DNA of 64,000 bases from Lachnospiraceae bacterium (GCA_021205755.1 JAJPWX010000110.1:19389-83388), one strand, 5' to 3'; shown: positions 9,557 to 19,862, counted from the first letter of the stretch. The notes: generated from the sequence alone by a model not told the origin. A program made the numbers and translations.

Positions 9557-10600
9557 TTAAAGATCAATATAATCGATGTCTACCTCACCGTTTTCGCTGT
9601 TTGTTTCCTTCGGCGGCGTATAGCGCGGCTGTTCTTTCAGAGGCTCATATTCCGGCATCCGCTTTGCCTGATTTCTGGCTTTCGAAGGTTTCGGAACAGT
9701 CGCAGGATCATCTGCGTTCTGCTGTCCCCTCGTCTGAGTTTCTGACTCATAAAACGTATCGCGACCAGTACGGTCAAATACGTCCTCATCCGGCTCCTGT
9801 ACCTGCTGATGCCTGGTATCCTCCACAATTACCGGTTTTTCTTTTTTCTTTTTGCTCTTTTTCTGTTTTGCTTTTTTCTTCGGCTGCTCCTCTTCCGTAT
9901 CCTCCGGCGCCTTGCGTCCGGAATTATAATTCAGCCCCCTGTAATTTTTCAGTTCTGATTTCAAATCTTTATTTTTCAGAAGAAGATTAATCACAACAAA
10001 CAGTAGTACGACACACAGAGCAATCATGCCATACAGAATCTTCATCAGAAGGTCAACGCGGTCGCGATAAGAACTGGTTTCTGCTTTCAGAGTATCAATC
10101 GTATTTTCCGCTTCTTCAAGAGTTTCCCTCGCCACACTCACGTAGCGGGAATCCTCCGTCTCCGCTTCCGTCTCTGTCTGCACCTCAGTCTCTGTCTGCG
10201 TTTCTGTCTCCACTTCTGCTGCTTCTGCCGTCACGTAAAGATAATACGTATAAGCATCGCCGTTCTCCGCAACCACCACAATAGAAACAGTCGTTGAACC
10301 ATCTGTCAGATCTGTACCAGAAATACTGTCAATATAGGCTGCGCTGTTGGATGTTGTTGGACTTAACGACAGGGAAGTCGTCCCCGCCGGAACGGTCACT
10401 TCATACTCCGTCGTGCCATAAGCAAATTCCGGCGATACGACCGCTCCCTCAGTCGTAATGCCCAGCGATGATAAGGAATTATCCGCCGAAAGGCTGTCTG
10501 CCGCTGCGAACACACTGCACAGCCACAGCATCGTGGCAAGCAAAAGCAAGGCTGCCCGGTTTTTTTTCTTTCCTACAAGAATAGATGATACCATTTTCAT
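9557..10600 (-). CDS. Membrane-anchored protein with cadherin-like beta-sandwich domain
   Basis: Signal peptide; LSSLGITTEGAVVSPEFAYGTTEYEVTVPAGTTSLSLSPTTSNSAAYIDSISG; TM segment; Lys-rich cytoplasmic tail. Confidence 0.7.
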   Translation of the reverse strand: MKMVSSILVGKKKNRAALLLLATMLWLCSVFAAADSLSADNSLSSLGITTEGAVVSPEFAYGTTEYEVTVPAGTTSLSLSPTTSNSAAYIDSISGTDLTDGSTTVSIVVVAENGDAYTYYLYVTAEAAEVETETQTETEVQTETEAETEDSRYVSVARETLEEAENTIDTLKAETSSYRDRVDLLMKILYGMIALCVVLLFVVINLLLKNKDLKSELKNYRGLNYNSGRKAPEDTEEEQPKKKAKQKKSKKKKEKPVIVEDTRHQQVQEPDEDVFDRTGRDTFYESETQTRGQQNADDPATVPKPSKARNQAKRMPEYEPLKEQPRYTPPKETNSENGEVDIDYIDL

Positions 10601-10655
10601 TTATACTCTCCTTAACTGCCCACTGAGTTTTCTCACTCAGCGGTTTGCCTTCTGA

Positions 10656-11927
10656 CTAAGCCTCGTCTATCGCCTTCCCGATATCATGACGATAATATTT
10701 ATTTGCGAAAGAAATCCACTCTACCGCCTCATACGCGTTCGCACGGGCTGCTTTCAGATCCGTACCAGTCGCAGTCACGCCCAGCACACGTCCGCCATTC
10801 GTCACAATGTCTCCATCCTTTTTCGCGGTTCCGGCGTGGAATACATAATAGCCATCTTTTCCGCGGAAAGCATCAAGGCCTTCAATTTTCAGTCCTTTCT
10901 CATAGTGAACAGGATAGCCGTCCGATGCTAATACAACGCATACCGCTGCATTGTCTGCAAATTCCAGATCTACCTGATCAAGGGTTCCGTCGATACACGC
11001 TTCAAAAACCTCTATAATATCCGTCTTCATGCGAGGCAAAACAACCTGTGCCTCCGGATCTCCGAAACGCGCATTGTATTCCAGCACCTTCGGTCCGTCC
11101 GCCGTCAGCATCAGTCCGAAGAAAATGATCCCCTTAAATGGGCGCCCTTCCGCAGCCATAGCATCCACTGTCGGCTGATAAATATGCTCCCGGCAGTATT
11201 CGTCAATCTCTTTCGTATAGAATGGACTCGGGGAAAAAGTTCCCATGCCGCCAGTATTCAAACCAGTATCTCCGTCTCCCGCACGCTTGTGGTCCTGGGC
11301 GGAAGTCATGGGCTTAATCGTCTTTCCATCCACATAAGAAAGAACTGATACCTCACGTCCGGTCATAAACTCCTCAACCACCATACAGTTCCCGGCACTG
11401 CCGAACTTCTTATCCAGCATAATCTCTTTCACACCGGCCTTCGCCTCATCGAGCGTATTGCAAATCAGCACGCCCTTTCCAAGCGCCAGTCCGTCCGCTT
11501 TCAGCACAATTGGAAGCTTCGCGCTTTCCAGATAGTGAAGCGCCTCATCCGCGTCTGTAAAGCTCTCATATGCAGCTGTCGGAATACCATATTTCTTCAT
11601 CAGATCCTTTGAAAAAGCCTTTGAGCCTTCCAGAATAGCCGCATTCTTCCGCGGCCCGAAAACACGCAGCCCCTGCGCTTCAAACACATCCACAATACCT
11701 CCGACAAGCGGATCATCCATGCCGACAACCGTCAGATCAATCTGCTTTTCCTTTGCAAATGCTGCCAGTCTGTCAAATTCCATCGCCCCGATCGCCACAC
11801 ACTCTGCGTATTCCGCGATTCCGGCATTGCCCGGCGCGCAGTATATCTTATCCACACTCGGACTCTGCGCTACCTTCCATGCAATCGCATGCTCTCTTCC
11901 GCCGCTGCCTATGATTAAAACTCTCAT
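10656..11927 (-). CDS. purD: Phosphoribosylamine-glycine ligase
   Basis: MRVLIIGSGGREHAIAWK, full-length GARS. Confidence 0.97.
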   Translation of the reverse strand: MRVLIIGSGGREHAIAWKVAQSPSVDKIYCAPGNAGIAEYAECVAIGAMEFDRLAAFAKEKQIDLTVVGMDDPLVGGIVDVFEAQGLRVFGPRKNAAILEGSKAFSKDLMKKYGIPTAAYESFTDADEALHYLESAKLPIVLKADGLALGKGVLICNTLDEAKAGVKEIMLDKKFGSAGNCMVVEEFMTGREVSVLSYVDGKTIKPMTSAQDHKRAGDGDTGLNTGGMGTFSPSPFYTKEIDEYCREHIYQPTVDAMAAEGRPFKGIIFFGLMLTADGPKVLEYNARFGDPEAQVVLPRMKTDIIEVFEACIDGTLDQVDLEFADNAAVCVVLASDGYPVHYEKGLKIEGLDAFRGKDGYYVFHAGTAKKDGDIVTNGGRVLGVTATGTDLKAARANAYEAVEWISFANKYYRHDIGKAIDEA

Positions 11928-11987
11928 TTTATTCTTCCTCCATATGCGGTACTTTATAACTCTGACACATCAAAATCCGAAAGTTCC

Positions 11988-12614
11988 TTATTCCAGGATA
12001 GTCACGCGCCCATTTTCAACCTGTACCTTGCCGTTTGCAATCAGATGGATCGCCTGAGGCAAAATCACCCACTCTGCCTGCTCCATCACACGGCGCTGCA
12101 GCGCCTCCGGCGTATCTCCTTGTTTCACCTCGACCGCTTTCTGCAGAATAATCGGTCCTGTATCCGTGCCGCCATCCACAAAATGCACGGTCGCCCCTGT
12201 CACCTTCACGCCGCGCGCAAGTGCCTGCTCGTGCACCTTCAATCCATAATAGCCGGTACCGCAGAAGGACGGAATCAGCGCCGGATGGATATTTATAATA
12301 CGGTTTGGGAAAGCATCAACGACACACTGCGGAATCACCACCAGACAGCCGGCCAGGACAACCAGATCTGCCCCCGCCTCCTGCAAAAGAGTCAGAAGCG
12401 CCTGATCAAACTGTTCCGGATTCGGATACTGTTTTCTGGTAATACAGGCAGTCGCAATCCCAGTCTTTTTCGCGCGCTCCAGCGCATAGGCCTTCGTGCT
12501 GTTGCTGATTACTCGCACAACCTGCGCATTCGTCACCTTTCCCGCATCAATCGCGTCGAGAATCGCCTGAAGATTCGTTCCTCCGCCGGAAACCATCACT
12601 GCGAGTTTTAGCAT
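11988..12614 (-). CDS. purN: Phosphoribosylglycinamide formyltransferase
   Basis: [48 protein letters not shown]. Confidence 0.96.
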   Translation of the reverse strand: MLKLAVMVSGGGTNLQAILDAIDAGKVTNAQVVRVISNSTKAYALERAKKTGIATACITRKQYPNPEQFDQALLTLLQEAGADLVVLAGCLVVIPQCVVDAFPNRIINIHPALIPSFCGTGYYGLKVHEQALARGVKVTGATVHFVDGGTDTGPIILQKAVEVKQGDTPEALQRRVMEQAEWVILPQAIHLIANGKVQVENGRVTILE

Positions 12615-13633
12615 AAGTCTACTCCTTTTTCTCCTGCTTCCACATAACCAATCTCATACACGGTCTCACCTGCAGCCGTGATTGCAGCTTTCGCCTTTTC
12701 CACATCCGCCGGATCCACTGCCACTGCCATGCCGATACCCATGTTATATGTATTATACATCATATGTTCCTCAATTTCACCTTTTTTTGCAAGCAAATGG
12801 AAAATCGCCGGAACCGGATAACTGTCCTTTCGGATCACCGCACGCATACCTTCCGGCAGCATTCTCGGCACATTCTCATAAAATCCGCCGCCGGTGATAT
12901 GGCTGCACGCCTTCACACGAACGCCTGCTTCCTTCACTTCCCGAAGCGCTTTCACATAAATGCGCGTTGGAGTCAGAAGTGTCTCGCCAAGCGTACCGCC
13001 CAATTCCTCGTAATACGTCATAAGCGCTTCCTTTTCCATCGGGAACACCTTGCGCACGAGAGAAAAACCATTGCTGTGCACTCCGGAAGAAGCAATCCCC
13101 AGAATCACATCCCCCGCTTTCAGATCCGCGCCAGTGATCAGGTCCTTCTCATCGACCACACCTACCGCAAATCCGGCCAAATCATACTCTTCCTCCGGCA
13201 TCAGCCCCGGATGCTCTGCGGTCTCGCCGCCAATCAGCGCTGCCCCGGACTGCGCACAGCCCTCAGCTACGCCTCCCACAATCGCCGCAATCTTTTCCGG
13301 AACATTTTTCCCGCACGCGATATAATCCAGGAAAAACAGCGGTTCCCCGCCCGCGCAGGCAATATCATTCACACACATCGCAACACAGTCAATCCCGATC
13401 GTATCATGCTTATCTAAAAGAAATGCCAGTTTCAATTTCGTGCCAACTCCGTCTGTACCGGAAACCAGCACCGGATTTTCCATCTTTTTGACCGCATCCA
13501 TCGAAAACGCGCCGGAAAACCCGCCAATATTCGTCAGCACCTCCGGGCGCATCGTCTTTTTAATATGCTCTTTCATCAGCTCCACCGAGCGATACCCTGC
13601 TTCAATGTCAACCCCTGCATTTTTGTAATCCAT
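12608..13633 (-). CDS. purM: Phosphoribosylformylglycinamidine cyclo-ligase
   Basis: [41 protein letters not shown]. Confidence 0.97.
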   Translation of the reverse strand: MDYKNAGVDIEAGYRSVELMKEHIKKTMRPEVLTNIGGFSGAFSMDAVKKMENPVLVSGTDGVGTKLKLAFLLDKHDTIGIDCVAMCVNDIACAGGEPLFFLDYIACGKNVPEKIAAIVGGVAEGCAQSGAALIGGETAEHPGLMPEEEYDLAGFAVGVVDEKDLITGADLKAGDVILGIASSGVHSNGFSLVRKVFPMEKEALMTYYEELGGTLGETLLTPTRIYVKALREVKEAGVRVKACSHITGGGFYENVPRMLPEGMRAVIRKDSYPVPAIFHLLAKKGEIEEHMMYNTYNMGIGMAVAVDPADVEKAKAAITAAGETVYEIGYVEAGEKGVDLC

Positions 13634-13655
13634 GTCGTCCTCCCGTATTCATGAT

Positions 13656-13930
13656 CCAACTATGAGAACAGCAGGCCGCAGACCGCCTTCTCCGAAGGCT
13701 ATATGCCGCTTACGCGTCATATGTCTGTGGCTTGATGGGCGTCTACGTTCCACTTCGGTTGGCGCTAAACGATCGTCCACTGGACGATCAGCGCCCGCCC
13801 ATCCCGAAAAGAAAATACAGCCTTTAGCAGGTGAACCTGCCCATCTCCGCTTCGCTCCGGTCGGTGCTAAACGAGCGCCACTGGCGCTCAGCACCTGTCT
13901 TTTCTTTTCGATGCTGTTCAGAACTGTTAC
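13656..13930. repeat. ~275-bp TIR-bounded multi-hairpin element in the purE-purM gap
   Basis: Left end CCAACTATGAGAACAGCAGGCC, right end TGCTGTTCAGAACTGTTAC (related to the 3222..3270 arms). Internal hairpins at 13685-13699, 13761-13795, 13827-13840 and 13863-13895. Confidence 0.75.
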
Positions 13931-13934
13931 AATT

Positions 13935-14453
13935 TTATTTTGCGCGGCTCTCCGCATAAGCCTTATAACCCACTTCCTGCAGTTTTGCGTCCTTCGCCTC
14001 GACCTGCTCTTTTAATTCTTCTGCATAATCCTTTACTTTCTGCAAGAGTTCAGGATCAGAGGTCGCCAGAATCTTTGCTGCCAGAATTCCTGCGTTCGCA
14101 CCGCCATTGATTGCCACCGTCGCCACTGGTATCCCGGAAGGCATCTGTACAATCGAATACAGGGAATCCCGGCCGCCAAGGGACGTCGTATGCATCGGGA
14201 TTCCGATCACCGGCATCGGGAAAATCGCCGCGCACATGCCCGGCAGATGCGCCGCCATCCCCGCTCCAGCGATAATCACCTTAAAACCTTTCTCTTCCGC
14301 CGTCTTTGCGTATTCATAAAAAACATCCGGCTCTCTGTGTGCGGAAATAATCGTCATCTCATAATCAATCCCAAACTTTTCCAGCATATCCGCTGCCTTG
14401 CTCATCACTGGCATGTCCGAATCGCTGCCCATCACAATACCAACCTTTGCCAT
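13935..14453 (-). CDS. purE: 5-(carboxyamino)imidazole ribonucleotide mutase
   Basis: VGIVMGSDSDMPVM, SAHREPD, GAGMAAHLPGMCAA. Confidence 0.97.
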   Translation of the reverse strand: MAKVGIVMGSDSDMPVMSKAADMLEKFGIDYEMTIISAHREPDVFYEYAKTAEEKGFKVIIAGAGMAAHLPGMCAAIFPMPVIGIPMHTTSLGGRDSLYSIVQMPSGIPVATVAINGGANAGILAAKILATSDPELLQKVKDYAEELKEQVEAKDAKLQEVGYKAYAESRAK

Positions 14454-14492
14454 TGTTCTGCTCCTTTCCGTATTCAAATGACAACTGCTTTG

Positions 14493-14521
14493 ATTCTACC
14501 TGTTAAAAAGCGCGTTGTCAA
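14493..14521 (-). promoter_or_regulatory. Sigma-70/SigA promoter for purE
   Basis: Minus strand TTGACA-17 nt-TAGAAT. Confidence 0.75.
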
Positions 14522-14526
14522 TCATT

Positions 14527-15498
14527 TCAGTTCTTTCCTGTCTGTTTCCATTTATCCAGCTGGCTGTAGACATATTCGAAATCCGGCGTTCCCATAAGAT
14601 CATAGGGCGTCGCCTGATAGACGTAATAATTCAGCCAGTTCGTATAAAGATTGTTCGCATGAGAGCGCCACATCAAAAGTGGCTTGACTGAGGGGTCGTC
14701 ATCCTTATAATAATTTTTCGGGATCTCGATCGGCAGATTCTTATTGAGATCACGATGGTATTCTCCGTCAAGTGTCACACGATCGTATTCCGGATGCCCC
14801 ATCACAAAAATTCTGCGACCGCCGTCGGCCATCGCCAGAAACATCCCCGCCTCATCCGACTCCGCGAGAATCGTAATTTCTTTCACTTTCCGAATCTCTT
14901 CGATTGGAACCTCCGTATGGCGAGAATGCGGCGCGAGAAACATATCATCAAACCCGCGCACAAGAGGAATCTTCCGATTTTTTACACGATGCCAGAATAA
15001 TCCGAACATTTTTTTGTCCAGCAATCTTTTTTGCAGACCATAAAAATGATAAAGAGACGCCTGAGCCGCCCAGCACAGAAAAATCGTCGACGTCACATGC
15101 ATATTTGTCCAATCCATGATCTCCGTCAGCTCTTGCCAATAGTCCACTTCTTCAAATTCCATCATCTCGACCGGAGCTCCGGTAATAATCATGCCGTCAA
15201 AGCGCTGGTTTCGAATTTCAGAAAATTCCACGTAAAATTTATTCAGATGGCTCAGCGAGGTGTTTTTGGCCTCATGCGAGGTTACCTTCACAAACGTCAC
15301 TTCGACCTGCAGCGGTGTATTCGACAGCGAACGCAGAAGCTGCAGCTCCGTTTCCTCCTTAAGCGGCATTAGATTCAGAATCGCAATATGAATCGGGCGA
15401 ATGTTCTGATGCACCGCACGGCTCTCATCCATCACGAATATATTTTCCCGCTCCAGTATTTCCTTCGCTGGAAGCTCACTTTGTACCTTAATCGGCAT
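14527..15498 (-). CDS. metA: Homoserine O-acyltransferase (MetA family)
   Basis: MPIKVQSELPAKEILERENIFVM, ILNLMPLKEETE, ITGAPVEMMEFEEVDYW, GHPEYD. Confidence 0.95.
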   Translation of the reverse strand: MPIKVQSELPAKEILERENIFVMDESRAVHQNIRPIHIAILNLMPLKEETELQLLRSLSNTPLQVEVTFVKVTSHEAKNTSLSHLNKFYVEFSEIRNQRFDGMIITGAPVEMMEFEEVDYWQELTEIMDWTNMHVTSTIFLCWAAQASLYHFYGLQKRLLDKKMFGLFWHRVKNRKIPLVRGFDDMFLAPHSRHTEVPIEEIRKVKEITILAESDEAGMFLAMADGGRRIFVMGHPEYDRVTLDGEYHRDLNKNLPIEIPKNYYKDDDPSVKPLLMWRSHANNLYTNWLNYYVYQATPYDLMGTPDFEYVYSQLDKWKQTGKN

Positions 15499-15558
15499 CT
15501 ATTGATCCCTCCTGTATCCTTCATTCTTATCAATCCGGCTGGAAAAAGCTATCCTCTT

Positions 15559-17553
15559 TTAGACTGCGTTACTCTCAGCTTCGCACATTCCCAGAAAATC
15601 TGATTCCGAAAGGATCGGAATTCCCAGCTCCTTCGCCTTTTTATTCTTCGTCGAGGAAGACGTGGTATCATTATTAATCAGATAATCCGTTTTTTTCGTG
15701 ACACTTCCGGTCACCTTGCCGCCCCGCTCCTCGATAAAGGCTTTCAATTCATTGCGGTTCGCAAACTGCTCCACGCTACCGGTGATCACAAAGGTTTTGC
15801 TGGCCAGGCTTTGCTGCGAGTCATCAGCGGAAAACTCCGGTTTTTCCACATGAAGCTCCGGCAGCAGCTGGTCCAGCGCCCGCTGATTATCCCCATCCGC
15901 AAAATAATCCACCACGGAGGACGCTATCACCTCGCCGAGTCCCTCGATTTCTGCGAGGCGCTCTGCTGTCGCGGAACGCACCTGGTCCAGTTCATAGGCA
16001 AACGAACGGCAGATCAGCTTTGCGTTCGCCACGCCGATATTCGGAATGCCCAGCCCGTAAAGCAGCCGCGGCAATGTCGTCTCTCTGGCTCGCTCCGTGC
16101 TCTGAATCAGGTTGGCATAGGATTTTTCTCCAAAGCCTTCCATCTGTAAGATCTCCTCCCGATACTCAGCCAGATGAAAAATGTCAGCAAACGTATGAAT
16201 AAAACCATGCCCGATAAATTTCTCCAGCGTTGCCTCTGAAAGTCCTTCTATATTTAAAGCATCACGGCTGACGAACAGCGTGAACGATTTGATCTTTTTT
16301 GCACTGCATTTTTCATTGGTGCAGTAGAGTGTCTCAACCGCATCCATTTCCCGCAGCGAAGTACTTCGGATTTCCGTTGCACCTCCGCAGGCGGGACAGA
16401 CCCTGGGAATTTCGACATTATCGCTTTTTGTCAGGTTCTCCGCAATCTGCGGGATAATCATATTCGCCTTATAGACCGTGATCCGGTCTCCGATGCCGAG
16501 CTTCAGGGATCTTAAAATACTGATGTTGTGAACACTCGCCCGGCTGACCGTACTTCCTTCCAGCTCAACCGGTTCAAAAATCGCAACCGGATTAATCAGA
16601 CCAGTGCGCGACGGACTCCACTCAATCTCCAGCAAACGCGTCTCCATCGTCTCATCTTTCCATTTGAAAGCAATAGAATCCCGAGGAAATTTCGCCGTGC
16701 GTCCAAGCGAGCGTCCATAAGCAATGTCATCATAGAGCGCCACCAGACCATCTGAGGGCACCTCGTAATGCTGTATTTTTTCCGCAAACCACTGCACTGT
16801 CTCCGGCACCTGAGCCGCAGTCACCTTCTTATACTCTACTGCCTCAAACCCCTGGCTTCTCAGCCATTCCAGCTGTTTCCCTCTGGAATTCTGAAAATCG
16901 ACCCCCTCCGCTTTCACAAGTGCAAATGCATAAAATCGCACATGACGCTTCGCTGTTATCTCATTGTTCAGCTGACGCACCGAACCGCTGCACAGATTCC
17001 GCGGATTCTTATAGCGCGCTTCCACATCGTCGATTTCCTCATTGATCCGCTGAAACTCCGGATAAGTGATAATCGCCTCTCCGCGCAGCACCAGTTCCCC
17101 CTGATAGGGAATCCGAAGCGGAATATTCTGAAAGACCTTCGCGTTATTGGTAATCACCTCGCCGATCTCGCCATTGCCGCGCGTGACTGCTTTCACCAGC
17201 GTCCCTCCCTGATAGGTCAGCACTACCGTCAACCCATCCAGCTTCCAGGAAAGTAAAATCGCATGGTCGCCCGCGAAATCCGCCAACGCCTCGGCCGACT
17301 TTGTCTTATCAAGAGAAAGCATCGGCGTCTCGTGCCGTTCCTTTGGCAGCACATCCAGAGCCTCATACCCCACCGACACGGTTGGGCTGCCTGCAAGCAC
17401 CGTCCCAGTCTCCTTCTCCAGTGCAGCCAGTTCATCATACAGGCGGTCATATTCCAGATTGCTCATAATCTCCTCGTCCGCCTGATAATACGCTCTGGAT
17501 GCCTCTGTCAGCAGGACGGAAAGCTCCTTCATACGTTCCAGCTTCTGATTCAT
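15559..17553 (-). CDS. ligA: NAD-dependent DNA ligase
   Basis: Adenylation motif WKLDGLTV, HETPMLSLDKTK, C-terminal HhH and BRCT (SKTFVITGSVEQFANRNELKAFIEERGGKVTGSVTKKTDYLI). Confidence 0.93.
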   Translation of the reverse strand: MNQKLERMKELSVLLTEASRAYYQADEEIMSNLEYDRLYDELAALEKETGTVLAGSPTVSVGYEALDVLPKERHETPMLSLDKTKSAEALADFAGDHAILLSWKLDGLTVVLTYQGGTLVKAVTRGNGEIGEVITNNAKVFQNIPLRIPYQGELVLRGEAIITYPEFQRINEEIDDVEARYKNPRNLCSGSVRQLNNEITAKRHVRFYAFALVKAEGVDFQNSRGKQLEWLRSQGFEAVEYKKVTAAQVPETVQWFAEKIQHYEVPSDGLVALYDDIAYGRSLGRTAKFPRDSIAFKWKDETMETRLLEIEWSPSRTGLINPVAIFEPVELEGSTVSRASVHNISILRSLKLGIGDRITVYKANMIIPQIAENLTKSDNVEIPRVCPACGGATEIRSTSLREMDAVETLYCTNEKCSAKKIKSFTLFVSRDALNIEGLSEATLEKFIGHGFIHTFADIFHLAEYREEILQMEGFGEKSYANLIQSTERARETTLPRLLYGLGIPNIGVANAKLICRSFAYELDQVRSATAERLAEIEGLGEVIASSVVDYFADGDNQRALDQLLPELHVEKPEFSADDSQQSLASKTFVITGSVEQFANRNELKAFIEERGGKVTGSVTKKTDYLINNDTTSSSTKNKKAKELGIPILSESDFLGMCEAESNAV

Positions 17554-18458
17554 GTTCTTTTCCCTTTCTCGATCTTCCTATACGCTCCTGATTTTCCCGA
17601 ACCACGACTTTCTATCCTGCCCGCTCCTGGCTTTGCAGCACCAGGATTTTCTGCCCGGCCTGCTCCTGGCTTTGCAGCACCGCGATAATCTGTTTTGCCA
17701 GCTTCGGGGTTTTTCGAATCGCGCAGCAGTTCGCAGAGCCTTGCGTACTCGCTGCGGCTGGCCGGTCGATATTCCCCGGGTTTCAAATCCCCCAGTTCAA
17801 TATTCATCACGCGCACACGCACCAGCTTCGTCACCTGATACCCCAGCGACGCGCACATTCGGCGAATCTGCCGGTTCAGCCCCTGTGTGAGAATAATCCG
17901 GAAACGGTTTTTCCCCGCCAGGAACACCTGACACGGCCGCGTCGTCACATCCAACTCTTCCAGGTACACGCCCCGCGAAAGCTTTTCCAGAAAATCCGGG
18001 CGGATTTCCCGGTTCACCGTCACCACATACTCTTTCTCATGGTAATTTCCGGCGCGCATGATTTTATTCAGAATATCCCCATAATTTGTCATCAAAAGGA
18101 GGCCTTCGGAATCCTTATCCAGCCTGCCAATTGAGAAAACCCGTTTCGGGTAATCCAAAATATCGTAAACCGTCGTATCTCCCCATCGCCGGTCGGTCGT
18201 ACAGACCACTCCCGCAGGCTTATTCATCACAAGCAAAACCATCTCCCGCTCCGGCGTAATCCCTTTTCCATCCACTGCAACGCTCTGACCGGGAGAGACC
18301 TTCTGCCCCATCACAGCAGCCCGTCCGTCCACTGTCACCCGGCCTGCTTCCACCAGGCGGTCAGCCTCACGCCTCGAGCAATAGCCCGCATCGCTTAAAT
18401 ATTTATTAAGCCGAATCGGCTCTCCTCTGCTTTTTTTCATGCCTTCCCGCATATACAT
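17550..18458 (-). CDS. 23S rRNA pseudouridine synthase, RluF/RsuA-like, with basic repeat tail
   Basis: S4 domain LNKYLSDAGYCSRREADRLVEAGRV; GRLDKDSEGLLLMTN; GLNRQIRRMC. Confidence 0.88.
   Translation of the reverse strand: MYMREGMKKSRGEPIRLNKYLSDAGYCSRREADRLVEAGRVTVDGRAAVMGQKVSPGQSVAVDGKGITPEREMVLLVMNKPAGVVCTTDRRWGDTTVYDILDYPKRVFSIGRLDKDSEGLLLMTNYGDILNKIMRAGNYHEKEYVVTVNREIRPDFLEKLSRGVYLEELDVTTRPCQVFLAGKNRFRIILTQGLNRQIRRMCASLGYQVTKLVRVRVMNIELGDLKPGEYRPASRSEYARLCELLRDSKNPEAGKTDYRGAAKPGAGRAENPGAAKPGAGRIESRGSGKSGAYRKIEKGKRT
17584..17700. repeat. 39-bp imperfect tandem repeat in the 3' end of the rluF-like gene
   Basis: GCTCCTGGCTTTGCAGCACC at 17623 and 17662; a degenerate third unit encodes RGSGKSGA. 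Confidence 0.75.
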
Positions 18459-18590
18459 ACCTGCCCTTCAAAAACGTTGCACGAAGTCTACTATAACACA
18501 TCAGGACTTTTCAGACAAGGAAAAGAAAAGGGAGCAATGAAAATCTTCACCGCTCCCACTCCTGTCTACTATCAGCCTGCCGTCAGAACA

Positions 18591-19547
18591 TCACCCAACA
18601 GCCGAAAGGTATTCCGTCATAACATATCCTTCTACGGTACTCCCCGTCGAATCAATATAAGAAATTCTCGACCAGCCGCTATCCAGATTTTCTAATACCT
18701 CCACCTGTGATCCGGCAACCAGCGAACCGAGCTTCTCACTGTCAGCGGAAGCTTCGCTGCGGACGTTCACACCTGTACTCGCGCCAATCTGCATCGTACC
18801 AAGCGTTCCATCCGAACTGCTGTCTGAAGAATCGTCATCTGAATCATCATCGGAATCACTTGTCGTCGTCCTGGACTCAATGTACTGCGCCAGATCCTCA
18901 TCTGCCTCGCATCTTTCCGTCAATGTATTGCTGACATCCGCGATCAGTGCCTGCACATCTGAATCCGTCTGACGCTCCTGCACGTAAGCCGTAATCTCCG
19001 ATGTGTAATCACTGGTCTGCACCACCAGCAGCGTTCCGTCCGAATCCGGCTGCACATACAGTTCACGCAGCGTCGGCGCCTCTGTCTCAATACCGGTCAG
19101 CTTCAGTTCCATATAAACGTATACCACATAGGAGCCATCCGTCAGTCCGGACTTAGAATAGGTCATAATATCATTATAAGACTCCACAGCAGTATCCATC
19201 GCCGCTACCGTCGCACGGGCGCTGTCATCAAACGTCTTTCCGCACAGAGTCTCCAGTGTGTCATAATCCTGGTCGCCGATCGCCGTCCAGTAAGCGGTAG
19301 CGAGCTCAAGCAAATCTGCCTGATCCTTGACAAGCGCTTCCTCCGTATCATCCGCTACCGTTTCTTCCTCCGTCTGCACATCGGTCTGCTGCTCCGTCTT
19401 ATTCTGAGAACTGTTCGACGAAGAAGTACCAATATGTGTTACCAGGCGCACGGCAAAGACAGCAATAATAATCAGTAAAAGAATCGCCAGTCCCAAAAGT
19501 ATATAGCGAAGATTGTCTGATATCCACTCTCTGATGTCGTCTAACAT
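18591..19547 (-). CDS. Membrane-anchored SH3b-domain protein
   Basis: N-terminal TM YILLGLAILLLIIIAVFAV; C-terminal TGVNVRSEASADSEKLGSLVAGSQVEVLENLDSGWSRISY bacterial SH3. Confidence 0.8.
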   Translation of the reverse strand: MLDDIREWISDNLRYILLGLAILLLIIIAVFAVRLVTHIGTSSSNSSQNKTEQQTDVQTEEETVADDTEEALVKDQADLLELATAYWTAIGDQDYDTLETLCGKTFDDSARATVAAMDTAVESYNDIMTYSKSGLTDGSYVVYVYMELKLTGIETEAPTLRELYVQPDSDGTLLVVQTSDYTSEITAYVQERQTDSDVQALIADVSNTLTERCEADEDLAQYIESRTTTSDSDDDSDDDSSDSSSDGTLGTMQIGASTGVNVRSEASADSEKLGSLVAGSQVEVLENLDSGWSRISYIDSTGSTVEGYVMTEYLSAVG

Positions 19548-19790
19548 AGATTTTTACCCCTCCCTGTATTCCGTATGCCGTCACGCCCTTCATCTGCAGC
19601 ACACAGTGATTTTATTTTCCGGATGGAATCCGATCTTGTGCGCAACAATTCTGAAAAAAAGAGAAAAACCCGCTGCGTCCAATCAATTTTCAGAATAATA
19701 GCACATAAACTATATGTTAGTTTAGCATATTTGCTGAAATATGTAAACACTATTTTCTTAAGAGAATCTAAATTTTACATGAGAAAACAG

Positions 19791-19819
19791 TTGAAAAATA
19801 TGGGCGAATAAGGTAGAAT
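19791..19819 (+). promoter_or_regulatory. Promoter for efp
   Basis: TTGAAA-17 nt-TAGAAT. Confidence 0.65.
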
Positions 19820-19862
19820 AAAAAAGATATTGCTATACGAATATATGGAGGAGAACGAAAAA

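Noticed and set aside
13632-14015. ORFs of 127 aa (+) and 102 aa (-) in the purE-purM gap
   Set aside because: They are translations of the hairpin element (note the RLAPTGAKRRWAG / RLAPTEVERRR echo); no RBS or family.
14454-14527. Purine riboswitch upstream of purE
   Set aside because: Only ~75 nt separate metA and purE, filled by a consensus promoter and RBS; no room for a purine aptamer.
15499-15558. SAM riboswitch or T-box upstream of metA
   Set aside because: The gap to ligA is ~60 nt and contains only an RBS-like AGGAGGGA.
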